Positions 5,006 through 5,977 of a stretch of DNA of 5,977 nucleotides are shown piece after piece; positions within the stretch are counted from its first letter, which is position 1, and each line of letters begins with the position of its first letter. A program made the translations under genes and the position numbers. This DNA comes from a bacterium. GTDB lineage: Archaea > Thermoproteota > Nitrososphaeria > Nitrososphaerales > CADDZS01. The notes below the pieces were generated by a model. The model saw only the letters and a program-made list of their open reading frames with translations. It did not search any database and was not told where the DNA came from. The stretch is from assembly GCA_027310845.1 (NCBI GenBank), contig DAIDAB010000134.1, positions 1 to 5,977 on the forward strand. The letters run 5' to 3'.

Positions 5006-5800
5006 GTGCCTCTTTATCTGAAAGACCAAAGGTTCCGGGGTGGTCGCGCAAGGCGTCGGGCTCTGGGCCAGAACATTCTTGTTTCCAATTCAGTTGCCGA
5101 CAAGATTATCGAATGCGCAAAGATTCGAAAGACTGACAAGGTGTTCGAGATCGGAACTGGTACGGGAATCCTCACGGAGAGACTCGCACAATTAGCCATG
5201 CACGTTACGAGTTACGAAATCGACAGAGTTATCTTTGAAATAGCCAAGCCTAAGCTTTCGAGATTTGGCAATGTCAATCTAGTTCTAGGCGATGCGTTTT
5301 CAGTTCCAGAGACAACACAGTTTGACCTATGCGTCTCAAGCATCCCATACTCCCGTTCCCTAGAGTTTGTTGAATGGATTTCGCAAAGAGCTTGTGCTCT
5401 TCGAGCGGCGGTGGTGCTGGTTCAGAAGGAGTTTGCCGACAAGATCGCATCAAGGACTGGTTCGAGGAATTACAGAAGTGTTTCCGTAATTTGTCAATCC
5501 TGCTTTTCTATCGAAATGCTAGCCACAGTTAGCAGATCTGCATTTTCGCCTCCTCCACATGTTCTTTCATGCATAATTAGACTGATCCCCAGAGACGACT
5601 TGACCCAAAACCTGGATCGCGACCAGATCATTCTCTTCAAGAAACTCTTCTCATTCAGAGGAAGACTCGTTCGCACAGCTCTGAAAAAGACCGGATTGCT
5701 AGATAAATTGTATGGGGCTCTATCTGAAGATCTCTTAGCAACCCGCGTTGAGAAACTGAAACCTTCCGATTTCCTTCTGATCGCGAGAGGTGCTGAATGA
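5006..5800 (+). CDS. ksgA: 16S rRNA adenine N6,N6-dimethyltransferase KsgA/Dim1
   Basis: KsgA/Dim1 transfers four methyl groups from SAM to the two adjacent adenines in the 3' terminal hairpin of small-subunit rRNA, late in 30S assembly. The 264 residues match the family. Seen: RRRALGQNILVS (16-27; family LGQxFL); SAM-binding motif I EIGTGTG (48-54); acidic YEID (70-73); LGDAF (94-98); motif IV as SSIPYS (111-116); FSPPPHVLSCIIRL (family FxPPPxVxSxxxxL); and FSFRGRLVRTALKK near the C-terminus (family FxxRRKxLxxxL). Motif IV is odd: the usual Asn of N-[LI]-P-Y is S112 (AGC, one base from AAC). Start is GTG 5006 with GGGA about 6 bases upstream; it gives a normal N-terminus. It is 52 bases after the DUF655 gene and overlaps the next gene by ATGA. 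Confidence 0.95.
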   Translation: MPLYLKDQRFRGGRARRRALGQNILVSNSVADKIIECAKIRKTDKVFEIGTGTGILTERLAQLAMHVTSYEIDRVIFEIAKPKLSRFGNVNLVLGDAFSVPETTQFDLCVSSIPYSRSLEFVEWISQRACALRAAVVLVQKEFADKIASRTGSRNYRSVSVICQSCFSIEMLATVSRSAFSPPPHVLSCIIRLIPRDDLTQNLDRDQIILFKKLFSFRGRLVRTALKKTGLLDKLYGALSEDLLATRVEKLKPSDFLLIARGAE

Positions 5801-5977
5801 AAGGCATGGCGGACATTACCTATCTATCCCGAGAGGACTCTGAACTCCTTCGAAAGGCACTTGCGTCTGTCAGTGGAAAGGACTTTCTCGAAATTGGCAT
5901 AGGTTATGGATCTAACCTCAGATCAGTCCTTGGCAACTTTGACTTGGTTGTCGGCACAGACATTAAGAGAACCGAGG
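5797..5977 (+). CDS. HemK/PrmC-like (Mtq2-type) methyltransferase, N-terminal 60 residues only
   Basis: Archaeal HemK-like proteins next to ksgA are thought to methylate the glutamine of the GGQ motif in release factor aRF1, using SAM. ATG 5797 overlaps the ksgA stop as ATGA, indicating translational coupling; ATG 5806 is a second possible start three codons later. Visible: REDSELLRKAL (about 12-22), matching the family's PxEDSxLL segment, and SAM motif I FLEIGIGYGSN (34-44, E-x-G-x-G-x-G), then VVGTDI, the acidic end of strand 2. The catalytic NPPY motif lies past the right edge, so family assignment rests on motif I, the EDS segment and gene order. Confidence 0.78.
   Translation, partial: MKGMADITYLSREDSELLRKALASVSGKDFLEIGIGYGSNLRSVLGNFDLVVGTDIKRTE

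Noticed and set aside
1..5977. Search for CRISPR arrays, transposase genes, tRNA or rRNA genes, and a novel defence or mobile system
   Set aside because: No regularly spaced repeats, transposase motifs or tRNA-like folds were seen by eye; every sizeable gene belongs to a known housekeeping family.

Overview
The window is ordinary core archaeal genome, densely packed with translation and transcription genes. Four things point to Archaea: a Pus10-type tRNA pseudouridine synthase, ribosomal protein eL21, the archaeal/eukaryotic RNA polymerase subunit Rpo4 (RpoF) and a DUF655 protein, in the order eL21-rpoF-DUF655-ksgA-hemK typical of archaeal chromosomes. Base composition is balanced by eye and GTG starts are used. 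The form of some motifs (GSED in Pus10, IPYSRS in KsgA) makes me suspect a Thaumarchaeota/Bathyarchaeia-like lineage, but that is a weak inference.

Layout: two divergent gene sets start from one short intergenic region at about 3329-3424. Leftward (- strand) run dph6 (diphthamide amidation of elongation factor 2), srp54 (signal recognition particle GTPase) and pus10 (tRNA psi54/psi55). The pus10 frame covers positions 1-1099 and leaves the window at the left edge without a stop. Rightward (+ strand) run rpl21e, rpoF, a 228-284 base gap, the DUF655 gene, ksgA (16S rRNA adenine dimethyltransferase) and the first 60 codons of a HemK/PrmC-like methyltransferase that leaves the right edge. The hemK start overlaps the ksgA stop (ATGA).

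Functionally, both sets serve the ribosome and its surroundings: tRNA modification, rRNA modification, elongation and release factor modification, co-translational targeting, a ribosomal protein and an RNA polymerase subunit.

I see no mobile element, CRISPR array, tRNA or rRNA gene, and no evidence of a new multi-gene system. The points most worth a second look are local: a near-symmetric divergent promoter with an 11-bp inverted repeat, a heptanucleotide tandem repeat read in frame inside pus10, an Asn-to-Ser change in the KsgA catalytic motif, and two chained small open frames between rpoF and the DUF655 gene.
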